Shown here piece after piece: positions 43,976 through 53,116 of a stretch of 64,000 nucleotides of DNA. The stretch is taken from NCBI GenBank assembly GCA_020736575.1, contig JAGPYM010000057.1, positions 78,360 through 142,359 of the forward strand, given 5' to 3'. Source of the stretch: Thelonectria olida. Taxonomy: Eukaryota > Ascomycota > Sordariomycetes > Hypocreales > Nectriaceae. Position 1 is the stretch's first letter. The number at the start of each line of letters is the position of its first letter. The notes under the pieces are model-generated. The model was not told where the DNA came from and searched no databases. It was given only the letters and a program-made list of their open reading frames with translations. The translations under genes were made by a program, and so were the position numbers.

Positions 43976-44775
43976 TTATTTCCTCAGTAGCTCGACGTCC
44001 TTTTTGCTATGCGTCTGGAAAGTCATGGCGTGGCAAAACAGATCAATGCCGCTCATATCGACACGAGGACTACAGAGTCCTGAGACAATCATATTATCCC
44101 TTCGTGCCATACATTCCAAGATTTCCCCACCGACATATACCTGACTCCCATCGGCTGGGATGAAGAGCGCTTCGCCTGGTTGAAGGATCATGTAGTTCAT
44201 ATACAGCAGCGCCACCAAATATCCGGGGTCGCGAGTCGTGACTACCGTGCTGTTCTCGCAACATGGGGAGTAAGTTGATCATATCAGCGCAGTTGCCAAG
44301 CTCTTCCCTAGGCGACTTTGCCAGTGCATCGTGTACATGCTGGATTTTGCGTCGTCAGCATGGAGGATCACGCGAACGACGCCGCGTACCGTCTTGTCCG
44401 TCCATAATGAGATGTCCTCTGGGACGAAACCAACGAGGGCGGGACTTTTGAATATCTTCTCGATATCCAGAAGCGGCTTCCAGGCAACAAAAGCTTTGAA
44501 CTCTGCAAGAGCTATGGCGATTTCTGGCTTGTGGTTTGGGTCACTGAATTGAGCTGGGTCCTGTTGGTAAAGAAGTTTGGCCAATTCTTTGTTGGGGTGA
44601 AATTGAAGCGGAAGGAAACTTCTCACAGAACCGATCTGGACGTTTTATTTTTGTTAGTCAAGGGTGGAAGGGAAGGCAGAGGAGAGCTCACCTTGGGCAA
44701 AAATGGCAGATGACCATGAAAATCTCGAATAACTCTCTCCCCCAGCAGGCGCCGGAGTGTTTTTGATACGCAGCG
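43976..44775 (-). pseudogene. type I mannose-6-phosphate isomerase relic
   Basis: On the minus strand, an exon ending DFHGHLPFLPK (about 44697-44775) is followed by an intron (donor GTGAGC, acceptor CCAG). LPLQFHPNKELAKLL and DPNHKPEIAIALAEFKAF follow, the Gln-x-His metal site and conserved PEI/E region of the family. After a frame break near 44270 comes LVALLYMNYMILQPGEALFI then GGEILECMARRDN, the second half of the active-site jelly roll. The N-terminal 90-100 residues are missing, and several conserved positions are changed (HAY to SQVY). The intact enzyme interconverts fructose-6-phosphate and mannose-6-phosphate for cell wall and glycosylation. This copy is dead and is presumably a duplicate of the housekeeping gene. 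Confidence 0.75.
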
Positions 44776-45058
44776 GCCTGCACCACCACAGAAGAAACTC
44801 GGAGCGCTTATAGGGGAGATGAAAAAGACATCGACGGCTGTCTAACTAACGGAATCAAACCTGGATGAAACAGATAGTGAGAAAAACCCCATCGCAGCTG
44901 ACGAATAGGACCCTATCCAAGGAAGGATAAACAGACCAGCTTCGGTCACTCATTTGGTAATCAAGAGCTTTAATATAGTTAAAATCCGCTGTTAAATGTA
45001 ACACACTGAAAATATGGGACACAGAGAGTTCATTAACATTAACACAAAGCTATAACTC

Positions 45059-45477
45059 TCATCTAGGTAGTAGTTTGATTCCGTTGGTGATGGGCATGTA
45101 GAGCCCGTCGCTGATTGCCGGCAACGCGCCGCCGTTCCACAACTCTCCGTACTTCAGGAAGCTATTATTCAGATACATCAGCATGGGACCATTCTAAGAG
45201 GAATAAACCCCATTATGGGGCGGGAAAAGAATGTAGAAACGAGGATTAGGACTGCCTACTGATCGACCGCTGTTTCAAACCCGGGCCTCACAGCTGTCAC
45301 CGCTCGACAGTAGCCCGCTTTGAGGAAGTCTTTAAACGATGGGTCAGAATCAAAGAAGGCGATGCGGCTGGGCCACTCTTTCTTTCGGCCCCAAAAGTAC
45401 GGATATGTCAGCCACGTCATCTCCTCCCACTCGAACGCCTGCCCGCAGAAGCGCACGTACGCGCCCTCGGCTTCGTT
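45059..45477 (-). pseudogene. 3' remnant of an unknown bacterial-type gene (YPYFWGRKKEW motif)
   Basis: The minus-strand frame opens at a splice-acceptor-like CAG (45478-45480). It reads GQAFEWEEMTWLTYPYFWGR, then DSDPSFKDFLKAGYCRAVTA and VRPGFETA. After a probable intron (about 45192-45268) it ends with FLKYGELWNGGALP and a stop at 45059-45061. The FEWEEM, YPYFWGRK and VRPGFE motifs resemble bacterial proteins of unknown function that I cannot name. Upstream the gene is cut off by an AT-rich repeat at about 45483. It is only 1.8 kb from the DUF6603 gene and could be a broken member of the same transferred set (inference). Confidence 0.6.
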
Positions 45478-45482
45478 CTGGT

Positions 45483-45690
45483 AGGGTTAAATAGAGAGGT
45501 ACTTTTATATTAGAGGCCCGGAATAAGGTTCTTTTAGTATGGTTTATTTAGTGGGGATTTTCACCTTAAAACTAACTGCAAGCCCTATTAAGAAGCTTAT
45601 TATAATAGATGTAAGGCTAGGGTTTGGCTTATATCGACCTCTATTATGTGCCTAGATTATCGGCTCTTTTAATACAAATAAATATCGCCG
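45483..45690. repeat. interspersed repeat R2, least-decayed copy
   Basis: About 200 bp including aagcttattataatagatg and taaggctagggtttggctta. The same words, more AT-converted, recur near 60330-60430 (plus) and, inverted, near 60110-60210, 61065-61170 and 62735-62865. It truncates the unknown gene remnant at 45059-45477. Confidence 0.6.
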
Positions 45691-45800
45691 AGGGTTAGCT
45701 GTTCATCATTTGGTATATTCGGCATGTGAGCTATCTGCTACTAGCTGTTCTGCTGCCCGATTACTGCAGATGCCCTAGTGAAGATCGAAAGACGGCTGTC

Positions 45801-47431
45801 TCACCATCTGAGAGGGCGAATGGTAGGCCCAACGATGTGGCTAGCGCCGTGCTCGTGAGCTTGGTCATGTTTGAAGTGCGCCCCGTACCAGATCACCACG
45901 TCCTTATCCTTGACTAGCTCTCCCGTCAAGAACATGTCTATATTCGCCTTCGTTTCCGACGCTGAACCACCAACGAGACTTACACCGTCGTCTAGCTCAT
46001 TTCCGTGATACCTGACCACCCAAATATCTCCGACGCCGTACGAATCACTCGTCCCGTCGTTCGTGCCTGGAATCAACGAGTATGCATTGCCGGTTCTCGT
46101 ATTCGAAATTTCCCAATGCCTTTGGTGGGACGCGTCCTTTGGCCTGCGAATCTCATACGTCTTGTCGTGGTAATTCGAAGAGCCAAAAAGCGGCGGCTTA
46201 TTGAACTCACGGACGAGATTATTGCCTGGAGTGCCGATGTCGAAGTCGAGCCTCCAATAAACGTGATGGTGATGCACCTGACAGACACAGAACGGGGGCT
46301 GATAGACTGCCCCGAATCCAAATCTAGGCCTAAGTGTACCGTCAACGTGAAATCTCCATTCGGACACATATCTGTACCACCCAGCCCTCAGCTGAGACTT
46401 GAGGACGACCTCTTGTCCCTCGACATAGACAGCGACTCCTCCGAAATCACCACCATCCCTGTTTGGAGGATCCAGAATTGTCTTCGCTGGGGAATCGCAC
46501 ATCCTAAAGCCGGGGGCGACGTTTCTTCCAGTGCACTGGAGGGGATATTCCTCATTCTGCCAGTCCCTGTAATAGGGGCCGCAGCCGGCAGCCAACGGCG
46601 GCTTGTACTCCACGTTCAGAATGGGCACATGGGCGCGGTAAAGGACAGTCTTGCCCTTGTATTTGACATGTCTCAACTCGATTCCAGAGCCCTTATGTCC
46701 GGACGACGCTGCAGGTCGGACAGCTTGGAGAGTCCAAAGTTCTGTCCCCCCTGCGTTATCCTGATCTTGGCTGTGCCAGGGGTTGATGTGATCGACTGTT
46801 GACCTGAAGGAGGCGCGGCCGTACATGCCAAGAGTTCCTCGGAGGGACACTGGGAAAAGTCCACCGTTCCATTATTCATGTTCACGTGAGCCAATCTGCT
46901 TGAACTTTTGCCGATGATGGCGATGTTCAAAATTCTGTGCGAGGTGCCATTCGGGAAGTCATATGTTATGAATGGAGGCATTCCTCCAGTCACAATCTCG
47001 TCGGAGCGTGCTCCCGCCATCCTACCAGCCTCGGCGAGTTCCTCTGAGATGACAGGTGGCTGAATGTTCGCTTCAATAATAGAGGCTGTCGTCGGGTCGA
47101 AGGGGACGCCACTCAGGAGAATGGATCTACCCCCAGTGTAGTCATATATCGCCGCCTCGAACATGTCGTCTGTAGTCTTGGCATGACCATGCGGTTCGGA
47201 TTGAAAGCCTGAAAGCAGGACTCTGTGCCTGCTGCTGTTCAAAAGCGAATGAACTTGGCAGAGATTCAGCGCCTGGGCAACCGTTGCGTTAAGATCATCA
47301 TAGCTGCGGCCCTCCCCTTCAATTGACACACTTGGGGTTGTCGGAGCATCTAGGGCGATCTGCTGACAGTCGACTGCCAAGGGAACTAGGGATGCGAGGA
47401 GCGGGTAGAGCAGCGGGAAACGGAAGTACAT
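45801..47431 (-). CDS. secreted copper-amine-oxidase-like protein, 525 aa
   Basis: Two exons, 46804-47431 and 45801-46750, with a 53-bp intron (46751-46803) whose removal joins APPSG to TELWTLQ in frame. The first ATG is at 47431. It starts a signal peptide (FRFPLLYPLLASLVPLA, cleavage near VDCQ), so the protein should be secreted. The C-terminal half aligns with the copper amine oxidase catalytic fold: the strand QLRAGWYRYVSEW, with a Tyr (codon 46374-46376) where the topaquinone precursor sits, the copper site VHHHHVYWRLDFDI (about 46255-46280) and a third-His region DVVIWYGAHFKHD then GASHIVGPT. The usual Asn-Tyr-Asp/Glu of the cofactor motif is Trp-Tyr-Arg, so oxidase activity is uncertain. 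Classical members deaminate primary amines with O2. Confidence 0.75.
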
Positions 47432-47449
47432 CTCGCTAACAGGGTGCAC

Positions 47450-49139
47450 CCGTTTCTCCTATGTAGTTAAATTTGAAAATACCTTGACCAGGTCTGAGGT
47501 TTGATCGCAATGCTCCGAATGTTTCTGATGTTTGAACAATAGTTGAACTTTGATCTCAGATATCGATTTGACTGCAAAGATACTATGTATATCAGGCTGT
47601 CGTACGCTCTAGAGACTTGGCGGGAACACCCTGCCTTTAACGACTTCAGATCCTGGAAAGGAGAGCATCCGGTGTGTAAGGGGAGAGAGGCAGAACATTG
47701 CCGGAGGCTGATCGGACAAAATTCAAGGTACAGGGCTCCTGAAAGTTTTCTTTGAGATGAACCCCAGCTGTTGTACACCGCTGCCTCGTATATGCAGCTG
47801 CCTAGTATTTAGAAGACTTACTATGTGTGTTTTGCTGAGTCAACAAGAGGTCACACCATCATAGCCCGGCCCAGTGCTTGCACAATCTCCGCGGCCAAGG
47901 CCAGCTTATTGCATGCTACTCGCCCGCACGTCTCCCCCTTGTTCCCACTTACGGTGTCATGACGCTGCCATTCGTGATAGGCAAGCGGCGCACCGCAGCC
48001 CACCTCACGATAGTTGGCGGCATAAGCCGTGCGGATAAATGCCGTACCAATAACAAAGCCGAATAGTTGCATCTCCGTCCGCTCTATATTAACCACGCCG
48101 TTATTATCCCCGTGCCCAGGTCCAGCCTAATGGATGCACCCCACCCGCACATCTCCCCAGCAGTGATGGCACTGCTAATTGTAACGGTTCGTAGCGGGCC
48201 GCTGCGGCTGATGATAGTTCTCAGCAAGAGCCGTACGGAGAATGCCGAACCAGTAACGAGGCTGAAGAGACGTACTCCGTTAGCCCTGCAGTCGGAACCC
48301 GCGAACCTTGAGGAACGTCCACTAATGGCTGCTGATTTGACGTTCAGTAAATCGACCTTTTGACTATAGGCTATAACACAAGTTTGGGGGAGGTTATCTC
48401 ATTCCAACCCCACAGAGTACGAGGTAACGCACTTCGCATGGTACATATGCACGGGGTCAACGCTACAGAGTCCATTGCGGTAAGTTCCGTAGCAAATAGG
48501 ACATTCAGTTGAGGAGAAGCGATGAAACGGGTCAGATTCGCAATGCTGGCCCCCATGACTCATTCCAAGGTGACTCCAATCGCCGGTATGTCGGTACATC
48601 GATCATGATGACGCAATAAATAGCATTATATTTCCAATAGAAGAAAGAACTCTGGTTGCAGCAGCACTTCTATAACGTGTAACGCATCTCGTGCAACACG
48701 AGTCTTGCCACAAACGCGACCATCCCAAGGCCCAGGCCCCGCAACAGATTTCGCATCTAGCGATGTTGAAGGCCAAGCAGATGAGACTGCATCTGCCTCT
48801 CCGTCCCTAGGTCCGGTGGTTCGCCGCCGTTCCCATCGTCAAGCCGCGTCTAAATTGATACACTATGACGATGATAGATGTCATGGCTCATTCATTCCCA
48901 GAACAATGGACGATGTATTCCTTTCATATCGGCCTCTTGCCCACGGACAAGGCTTAGAGCGAAAGATGTCAAATTGTGTCGTATCGACGACTTGACGAGG
49001 TCAATGTGTTGAGGGGTTTGTACCGATAGATAGGAGGAAGCCTAGCGAATTCGCCCTTCAATAATAATGAGCTGTCTCCAATGCCCACTAAGATTTATTT
49101 AGTATGGCTCATAAGAACATTTTGCGGCCCGCTTAAAAG
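47450..49139. other. 1.7 kb without a supported gene
   Basis: Short frames only. A minus-strand frame near 48399-48599 contains CPICYGTY and VHMYHAKC, which is reminiscent of a RING finger but too short and incomplete to call. Confidence 0.5.
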
Positions 49140-49480
49140 TTGAATCGTTTGATTAATAAGAAGGGGCGTTGCCGCTAGGGCAAAATTCTTATATAGGATA
49201 TCAACTATAACTTTTAAGATATTATATAGTTTAAAAAGAAATATAAATTAAATTTTGTTTAAAGTACAAATATAGGAAAGAGATAAAATCCCACTTGTAA
49301 ATATAAAAGTTTTTATATAATTATTATAAATTTAATATATTTAATAAAAGGTAAAAAATATAAAAAAACTATATAGCTATTTTATATTTTATATAAATTA
49401 ATATAATATGAAATTATAACTTAAAAATTATAATATATATTACTTTAGTTACTATTTTTTTAAAAAAGAAATTAAGGAAT
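49140..49480. repeat. AT-rich, RIP-like block
   Basis: About 340 bp of nearly pure A+T, sharply bounded. No recognisable termini. Confidence 0.6.
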
Positions 49481-49805
49481 TAATACTTCTGCATATTGGA
49501 ACCAAGTTGGTTAATAACACGCGTGTTATATAGAAGATGCCGGCGGAAAAGCTCTCTGTTAACCTTAAAGATGGAGTTTGAAGTAAGAAAGTGTTTCTCC
49601 ACTCCTGTAAGCCTACCCGCGGTTCTCTGCGACGCATTGCACCTCAAGTCATGTCACCTCGGGCTGCCATCACATTTTGATTCGTTGTGGCTGTGCGACA
49701 ACGAAACATACATACATATCGATGCCTGCCACAGTGACACGACTTTCGACCCCGCACTCTCCCTGACTCTTTCACGCTCAGGCATCAAGCTTTGGGTAAG
49801 AAACG

Positions 49806-52346
49806 ATGGGTGACAGAACTCACTTTCCACAAACAAGCCAGCTGGAAGAGGACTGGCGATCAAGAGTGCCGTGCCGGTTCTTTGCTCAAGGACAATGTCG
49901 AAGCGGCCAAAATTGCCCGTTTTCGCATGCGACAACAACCCAGAGGGAGATACGAGTCGAGCCAGCATCTCAAAACACAAGTCGGCCGAGCGATTCCACG
50001 CCGCAGAATGCCACGCGCTCACAAGTCCCGTGTCGATTCTTCCTGCGAGGAGGATGTCAAAAAGCCGACGTGTGTCCATTTTCGCACGCTGAGCGCAATA
50101 AAACCTCGTCAACTAAGGCGCCAGCCATTGCAGATGTCCGCACTGGCACGACGGACACGGGAGAGTCGAGGCCAGAGAATTGCCACCGAGAGATCGGAGG
50201 CGCCTTGGTCTACTTCGAAGATGGGGCTACCGTCACGAAAGTGAGCCTTGCTTCGGATTTCTCAGCGGTCCGCATCAATCGTCTACCTCGGGACACAAAC
50301 CCAGCCTTCGTAGTCGGTTTGCTCTCCAAGCTCGGTTTCGACGTTGCGACAGAGTGCGTTCGCATTCCACCACGGGAGGACAACCCTTACTGCTGTGCCG
50401 ACGTAAGGGTCGAAGACGCTCAATTCGCGAAAAGGCTTTCCGCCGCCATGCAGAGCCATGGTGATTACGAAGCTATTCCCATCAACGCCACGATTCCCCA
50501 GACGACCAATTATCGTCGAGTGGATGCGAAGAAGGTCTATTGTTCATGGCACAAACCAAACAGGACGGCATGGCTGAACTTTGGCAATAGAGATATCGCT
50601 GCAAAGGCCGCATCGAACTTCTCAGCCGGTATCTACAGGGTCCTCGGCCAAAGAGTCAGTTGCGAAGGCCCTACCCGAGGCGCAGGTTCTTGGAACCCAT
50701 TGGCCTGGACTGTCAGGATCTCAGACGTTCCAGCACACTCCGAGACATGGCACGTCACCCGAGATATTCCTGCCACTCTACGACCTCGCCATGTCGAGCT
50801 AGGTGCTTTAGGCTATGGGACAGATCTACCGCTGGCAAACACAATGATAGAGTCGTTGCTGCTCCAAGCTGGGCCATTGGAGAAATGGGAGGGGAGCTCA
50901 GAGACATCTGGCAAGCGCTTCAAAGCCAAGGCACGTTTCGTCAATGAAGCCGATGCGAGACAGGCGGCCAAGTTGTTCAATAACAAGCCCGTGCCCTTCA
51001 ATAAGAATGGCAAGCTGACAGTGCAACTTGTGCATTCAGCAAGGCTGAAAGTATCAGACTTGATCTACAAAGCCGTTGAGCACGAAATAAACACTCATAA
51101 GCAAGCCTGGATTTCCCAACATTTATTCTTCACCGCATATCCTCCAGCTCACGGATTCAGAGTCCTCAAGATCGAAGGGGAAGTCAGCAACGATGTCGCC
51201 AAAGCAAAATCTACTGTAGAGGACATTCTCGGTGGCGAATTGATGACCATGGACGGAGAGCCTATATGGGCAAATTGTTTCGCCGGTAATGGTCCTGCTT
51301 ATCAGAGAATCAAGGGGATCGAGCATGATCTCGGTATTGCCATCGTTCGTGATAAACGCAGATCTCAGCTTCGCGTTCTGGGTGCCCGATCTCAATATGA
51401 CGAGGCGAAGCGAGCCCTTGCCAAGCTTGCTCAAGAAAACTCATCCTCCGTCTTTGTGATTGAGCTCGACGCCGAGAAAGTTTCATGGGCTTTCAAGGGC
51501 GGCTACCGGGCCATCACAACTGCCATTGGCGGTGAAAAAGTCACCTTGGACATCGTATCCAATCCCCGTCGCATCGTCGTCGCAGGATCCGAGGCGGACT
51601 TTTGGGTTGCACGAGAAATCATCGAAAGCGGAGAAAGGGCCTTAAAGAGAGAACCAGAAGCTCCTTCGAGCGAGAACTGCACCATCTGCCTGACGAAAGC
51701 CGAGGATCCGGTGCACACGAGCTGCAAGCACTGCTATTGCGCTGGATGTTTCGAGGATCTTTGCCTAGTAGACTCGTCAGCCTTTGACCCGAACCCTTGC
51801 ATCCGATGCCATGGAGACGTCGGTAAATGCGGCGAACAACTCTCACTGACAGATCTTCAAGAACACCTTTCATCTGCATCCCTCGAAGATGTTCTCGAGG
51901 CGGCTTTTGCATCCTATATGGCCCGTCATCCAAGCCATTTGCGATACTGCCCTACTCCCGACTGCAGACAGATATACCGCGCGACAAATCCATCCAGTTA
52001 CAAAGACAGTCAGATCCTGTTCACATGCCCAGCGTGCTTGGTACCCATATGCACCACTTGCCACATCTCCCACGACGGGCTCACCTGCAACGAGCACCGT
52101 GAGCATGCTACCGGTGGTTACGAGGCACTGCAAGAAGCTAAGGAGAAGCTTGGAATCAAGGATTGTCCAAAGTGCGGTACCATGATTGAGAAATCTTTTG
52201 GCTGCAATCATATGACATGTGGCGTCTGTAAAACGCACATCTGCTGGGTGTGTATGAAGACTTTCTCGGTAGGAGATCTCGTATACGCTCATATGAGGAA
52301 GGAACACGGCGGCATTGGCGTGGAGTATTACCCGAATTTGATATAG
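49806..52346 (+). CDS. RBR-type E3 ubiquitin ligase with two N-terminal CCCH zinc fingers, 846 aa
   Basis: Single exon. Two CCCH fingers near the N-terminus (VPCRFFAQGQCRSGQNCPFS and VPCRFFLRGGCQKADVCPFS) suggest RNA binding. The middle 500 residues hold repeated alpha/beta modules, probably divergent RRM or KH-like folds (inference). The C-terminal RBR unit has RING1 (CTICLTKAEDPVHTSCKHCY), IBR (RYCPTPDCRQIY with CPACLVPICTTC) and RING2 (CPKCGTMIEKSFGCNHMTC), where Cys800 is the expected thioester-forming residue. RBR ligases accept ubiquitin from an E2 on that Cys before passing it to the substrate. The whole frame is clean although RIP-type DNA begins about 150 bp after its stop. Confidence 0.9.
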   Translation: MGDRTHFPQTSQLEEDWRSRVPCRFFAQGQCRSGQNCPFSHATTTQREIRVEPASQNTSRPSDSTPQNATRSQVPCRFFLRGGCQKADVCPFSHAERNKTSSTKAPAIADVRTGTTDTGESRPENCHREIGGALVYFEDGATVTKVSLASDFSAVRINRLPRDTNPAFVVGLLSKLGFDVATECVRIPPREDNPYCCADVRVEDAQFAKRLSAAMQSHGDYEAIPINATIPQTTNYRRVDAKKVYCSWHKPNRTAWLNFGNRDIAAKAASNFSAGIYRVLGQRVSCEGPTRGAGSWNPLAWTVRISDVPAHSETWHVTRDIPATLRPRHVELGALGYGTDLPLANTMIESLLLQAGPLEKWEGSSETSGKRFKAKARFVNEADARQAAKLFNNKPVPFNKNGKLTVQLVHSARLKVSDLIYKAVEHEINTHKQAWISQHLFFTAYPPAHGFRVLKIEGEVSNDVAKAKSTVEDILGGELMTMDGEPIWANCFAGNGPAYQRIKGIEHDLGIAIVRDKRRSQLRVLGARSQYDEAKRALAKLAQENSSSVFVIELDAEKVSWAFKGGYRAITTAIGGEKVTLDIVSNPRRIVVAGSEADFWVAREIIESGERALKREPEAPSSENCTICLTKAEDPVHTSCKHCYCAGCFEDLCLVDSSAFDPNPCIRCHGDVGKCGEQLSLTDLQEHLSSASLEDVLEAAFASYMARHPSHLRYCPTPDCRQIYRATNPSSYKDSQILFTCPACLVPICTTCHISHDGLTCNEHREHATGGYEALQEAKEKLGIKDCPKCGTMIEKSFGCNHMTCGVCKTHICWVCMKTFSVGDLVYAHMRKEHGGIGVEYYPNLI

Positions 52347-52750
52347 GACTCAGGAGACATGTTTAAGTTGGATCACTAGTCCATAGAATTGAGGTCAAGC
52401 AGGCATTGCAAGGTGGTGGGACGTTTGGCTAGTAGTAATTTTGCTAGGGTATGCTTAGTATATTTCCACTACGTTCTAATTAAGGATTCTATGCTAAATG
52501 TAGTATTTAGTTATAAATTTAAAATAACTATTAATTTATAATATTAAATTAGTTATAAAAATAGTTAAATACTATTAGATTAGTAAAAGCTAAATAGTAA
52601 TATAAATAGTAAATCTTTTAATTTAAAAAAAAAATACTTATAATATAAGGCAAGCTTAATATTAAAATATAATTATATAAAAGTTATATAAATAGTATAA
52701 AATAGTTTATTATAATTAAAAGCATTTTAAAAGCTTTTATAAAAGGTTTA

Positions 52751-52898
52751 TTCTAGCTTAAAATATAATAGTATATTTTTAATTATAATTAAATTAAACC
52801 TTTCAAATTAGAAACTTAAGTTAAGAATGGAAAAAATTATAATTAGTTTAATTTTAGCAGTTAGCAGCTAGTTAAGTGCAAGTAATTTTTATAATACT
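52751..52898. repeat. repeat U, copy 1, left part (interrupted by the LTR element)
   Basis: Begins ttctagcttaaaatataata and runs to ...tttttataatact. It continues after the LTR element at 59473 with atacttttaaactatata and aaagggctttctaattggc, as the uninterrupted copies do. Confidence 0.6.
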
Positions 52899-53116
52899 TA
52901 TTAAACTAAATATAAGTTGAATTTTATTATATTAATTATAATATAAGATCTAAAGTAACTATTACCCCTCTTTTAGCTAATACTTTATACTATTTCTATT
53001 TAAAACTTATAATATTAAGTAATATTACCTTTACTTATTTTAAGTTTTATTTAATAAGAATGCCTTATAAATTCTTATACTATTATTTATATATATATAA
53101 TAGCTCTAGTTTAATA
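52899..53116. repeat. left LTR
   Basis: 218 bp. It shares with 59268-59472 the words taagatctaaagtaa, tattacccct, tatactatttctattta, ttataatattaagtaatatta and tatataatagctctag in the same order. The next bases, taccccctta, would hold the primer-binding site. Confidence 0.75.

Noticed and set aside
48399..48599. RING-like frame on the minus strand (CPICYGTY, VHMYHAKC)
   Set aside because: Only two or three possible zinc pairs, no start context, no flanking exons. The match could be chance.
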